From the NCBI GenBank assembly GCA_025934615.1, contig JAICXS010000140.1, forward strand, positions 1-5,835: a stretch of DNA of 5,835 nucleotides. The letters are read 5' to 3'. Numbering within the stretch: the stretch's first letter is position 1; each line of letters begins with the position of its first letter. The notes under the pieces are model-generated. The model was not told the origin of the DNA. It was given only the letters and a program-made list of their open reading frames with translations, and did no database searches. The DNA comes from Nitrospiraceae bacterium (lineage in GTDB: Bacteria; Nitrospirota; Nitrospiria; Nitrospirales; Nitrospiraceae). The translations under genes were made by a program, and so were the position numbers. Below, one piece after another: positions 4,078-5,835 of the stretch.

Positions 4078-5835
4078 ATGTTGGAGATGTCCGTCAATGG
4101 ATTGATCGAGCGGAAAGATTATTCCAAAATCCGTGCAAACATTGACATCCCCGATTTGATCGGAATTCAGAAACGCTCCTATGAGCAGTTTCTTCAGCTT
4201 GAAGCCAATCCCGACCGACGCGAGGACAAGGGGCTTCAGGCTGCGCTGGTCAGCGTCTTTCCGATCGCCGACTATAACAATACCGCGGTGCTGGAGTTTT
4301 CCAGCTATTCGTTAGGCACGCCGAAATACGATGTCCGCGAATGCCTTGAACAGGGGATGACGTACGCAGTCCCTCTCAAGCTCCGCGTACGGCTCGTCGT
4401 GTTCGATAAAGAAGACAAGGGACCGAAGAAAAAGGTGCTCGATGTGCGCGAGCAGGAAGTGTATGTCGGCGAATTGCCGTTGATGACAGAGCGAGGAACC
4501 TTCATTGTCAATGGCACCGAACGGGTCGTCGTCAGTCAGCTGCACCGCTCGCCAGGAGCTTCGTTTACGCATGATAAGGGAAAGACCCATGCGAGCGGCA
4601 AGGTCTTGTACTCCGCTCGTATCATTCCGTATCGCGGCTCATGGCTGGATTTTGAATTCGACGCACGCGACATCCTCTATGTACGGATCGATCGCCGCCG
4701 TAAAATGCCCGCGACGATTTTGCTCAAAGCGTTCGGTTACTCCAGCGACGATCTACTGAAGATGTATTACTCAGTGGAAGAGATCCGTATTGTCAAAGGC
4801 AAATTGATGCGGAAGCTGGACCCGGAAATCCATGCCGGTGCGCGATGTCCGATTGAAATCACGGAAAAGGGCAGCAAGGAACCCATTGTTCGTGAGGGTG
4901 CGAAGCTGAATAAGAATACCATTGCCCGTTTGAAGGCTGCCGGCGTAAAGGAAATTCCGGTCAACGCCGCTGATCTCGTCGGCCGCGCCGTGCTCACTGA
5001 ATTGGTGGATCCGGTCACCAAGGAAAAAGTTTTGGACAAAAATCACAAGCTGACTCCCGCGGTGCTCGATAAAATTCTTGAAAGCAATATCGACAGCTTC
5101 AAGGCGATTTATCTAGACACTGTGACGGCGACGCCTGTGATTCTCGACACCCTGGACATGGAGCGGACCGAATCCAAAGAAGAAGCCATGGTCGAAATCT
5201 ATAAGCGTCTCAGGCCGGGTGAAACACCGTCGGTCGAAACGGCCAAAGTGCTCTTCGAGAATCTGTTTAACAATGGCAAGCGGTACGATCTTTCTCCCGT
5301 AGGACGGTTGAAGCTCAACAAGAAACTGGGACTGGACTTGGCCCTCGAGCAGCGAACCTTGACCGCGCAAGATATTGTCGAGGTCATTCGGTACCTCGTC
5401 AACCTCAAGATGGGAAAAGGCGACATCGATGATATCGACCACTTGGGCAATCGACGAGTGCGCTCGGTGGGCGAATTGTTGGAAAACCAGGTGCGACTTG
5501 GTTTGGTACGCATGGAGCGCAGCATCAAGGAGCGCATGAACCTGCTCGATATGGAAACGGTCCTCCCGCACGATTTGATCAATGCGAAACCGGTCGTAGC
5601 GGCGATCAAGGAATTTTTCAGCAGCAGCCAGCTTTCGCAGTTCATGGACCAGACGAACCCCTTGGCCGAAATCACGCACAAGCGCCGCTTGTCGGCGCTG
5701 GGTCCCGGGGGCTTGACCCGCGAGCGCGCCGGGTTCGAGGTGCGTGACGTCCATCCGTCCCACTACAGCCGCATCTGTCCGATCGAAACGCCGGAAGGTC
5801 CGAATATCGGTCTGATCACCTCACTGGCGACCTAC
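4078..5835 (+). CDS. rpoB: DNA-directed RNA polymerase subunit beta, N-terminal part (3' end outside window)
   Basis: The frame is open from ATG 4078 to the window edge, 586 residues of a protein normally over 1,100 long. ATG 4078 has GGAGGA (4065-4070) seven bases upstream; an in-frame ATG at 4063 overlaps that site and has none of its own. Early signatures are IPDLIGIQKRSYEQFLQ and the fork/lobe words GTFIVNGTERVVVSQLHRSP. Residues 513-546 form rifampicin cluster I (SQLSQFMDQTNPLAEITHKR and on). Counting aligns this protein eight residues ahead of E. coli numbering, and the usual resistance positions carry wild-type residues: S520, Q521, D524, H534, R537, S539, L541, and also P572 and I580. 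The enzyme is therefore predicted to be rifampicin-sensitive at the target. The beta subunit forms one side of the active-site cleft of the core polymerase. Confidence 0.98.
   Translation, partial: MLEMSVNGLIERKDYSKIRANIDIPDLIGIQKRSYEQFLQLEANPDRREDKGLQAALVSVFPIADYNNTAVLEFSSYSLGTPKYDVRECLEQGMTYAVPLKLRVRLVVFDKEDKGPKKKVLDVREQEVYVGELPLMTERGTFIVNGTERVVVSQLHRSPGASFTHDKGKTHASGKVLYSARIIPYRGSWLDFEFDARDILYVRIDRRRKMPATILLKAFGYSSDDLLKMYYSVEEIRIVKGKLMRKLDPEIHAGARCPIEITEKGSKEPIVREGAKLNKNTIARLKAAGVKEIPVNAADLVGRAVLTELVDPVTKEKVLDKNHKLTPAVLDKILESNIDSFKAIYLDTVTATPVILDTLDMERTESKEEAMVEIYKRLRPGETPSVETAKVLFENLFNNGKRYDLSPVGRLKLNKKLGLDLALEQRTLTAQDIVEVIRYLVNLKMGKGDIDDIDHLGNRRVRSVGELLENQVRLGLVRMERSIKERMNLLDMETVLPHDLINAKPVVAAIKEFFSSSQLSQFMDQTNPLAEITHKRRLSALGPGGLTRERAGFEVRDVHPSHYSRICPIETPEGPNIGLITSLATY

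Noticed and set aside
3558..4097. 179-codon frame on the minus strand opposite rplL, and other minus-strand frames over rplA, nusG and rpoB
   Set aside because: They lie antisense to clearly conserved genes, show no family resemblance and are by-products of codon bias.

Overview
This window is the classic bacterial translation/transcription cluster tuf–rpmG–trnW–secE–nusG–rplK–rplA–rplJ–rplL–rpoB, with every gene on the + strand. It begins inside the 3' end of tuf and ends inside rpoB, about 586 codons in. Gene order, protein wording and intergenic style suggest a Gram-negative-type bacterium of moderate GC, and I lean towards Nitrospirota (Nitrospira-like). That is an inference from general familiarity, not from a database search.

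Layout: the last 59 residues of EF-Tu (1-180); zinc-ribbon ribosomal protein L33 (201-350); a 337-base non-coding stretch rich in hairpins (351-687); tRNA-Trp(CCA) with encoded CCA (688-764); secE (803-997); nusG (1029-1565); an 86-base gap of degenerate repeats; rplK (1652-2074); a 183-base gap containing an element bounded by an 8-base inverted repeat; rplA (2258-2950); a 101-base gap with repeated ACGTTAATCG words; rplJ fused in frame to rplL (3052-3987); a 90-base gap; and the 5' part of rpoB (4078-end).

The proteins act together. EF-Tu delivers aminoacyl-tRNA to the ribosome. L10, L7/L12 and L11 build the GTPase-associated stalk and its base, and L1 builds the opposite E-site stalk. NusG and the beta subunit belong to the transcription machinery. 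SecE is the small essential subunit of the protein-export channel.

The most notable feature is that no stop codon separates rplJ from rplL. L10 (178 residues) runs straight into L7/L12 (133 residues) as a single 311-codon frame. A strong Shine-Dalgarno sequence lies inside the end of L10, just upstream of the L7/L12 ATG. The simplest reading is that free L7/L12 is made from the internal start, while the upstream start makes an L10–L7/L12 fusion. A run of six A residues at the junction leaves open frameshifting, transcript slippage or a sequencing error. The second theme is the intergenic sequence: four of the gaps carry hairpins or short repeats that look like small dispersed elements or RNA leaders.
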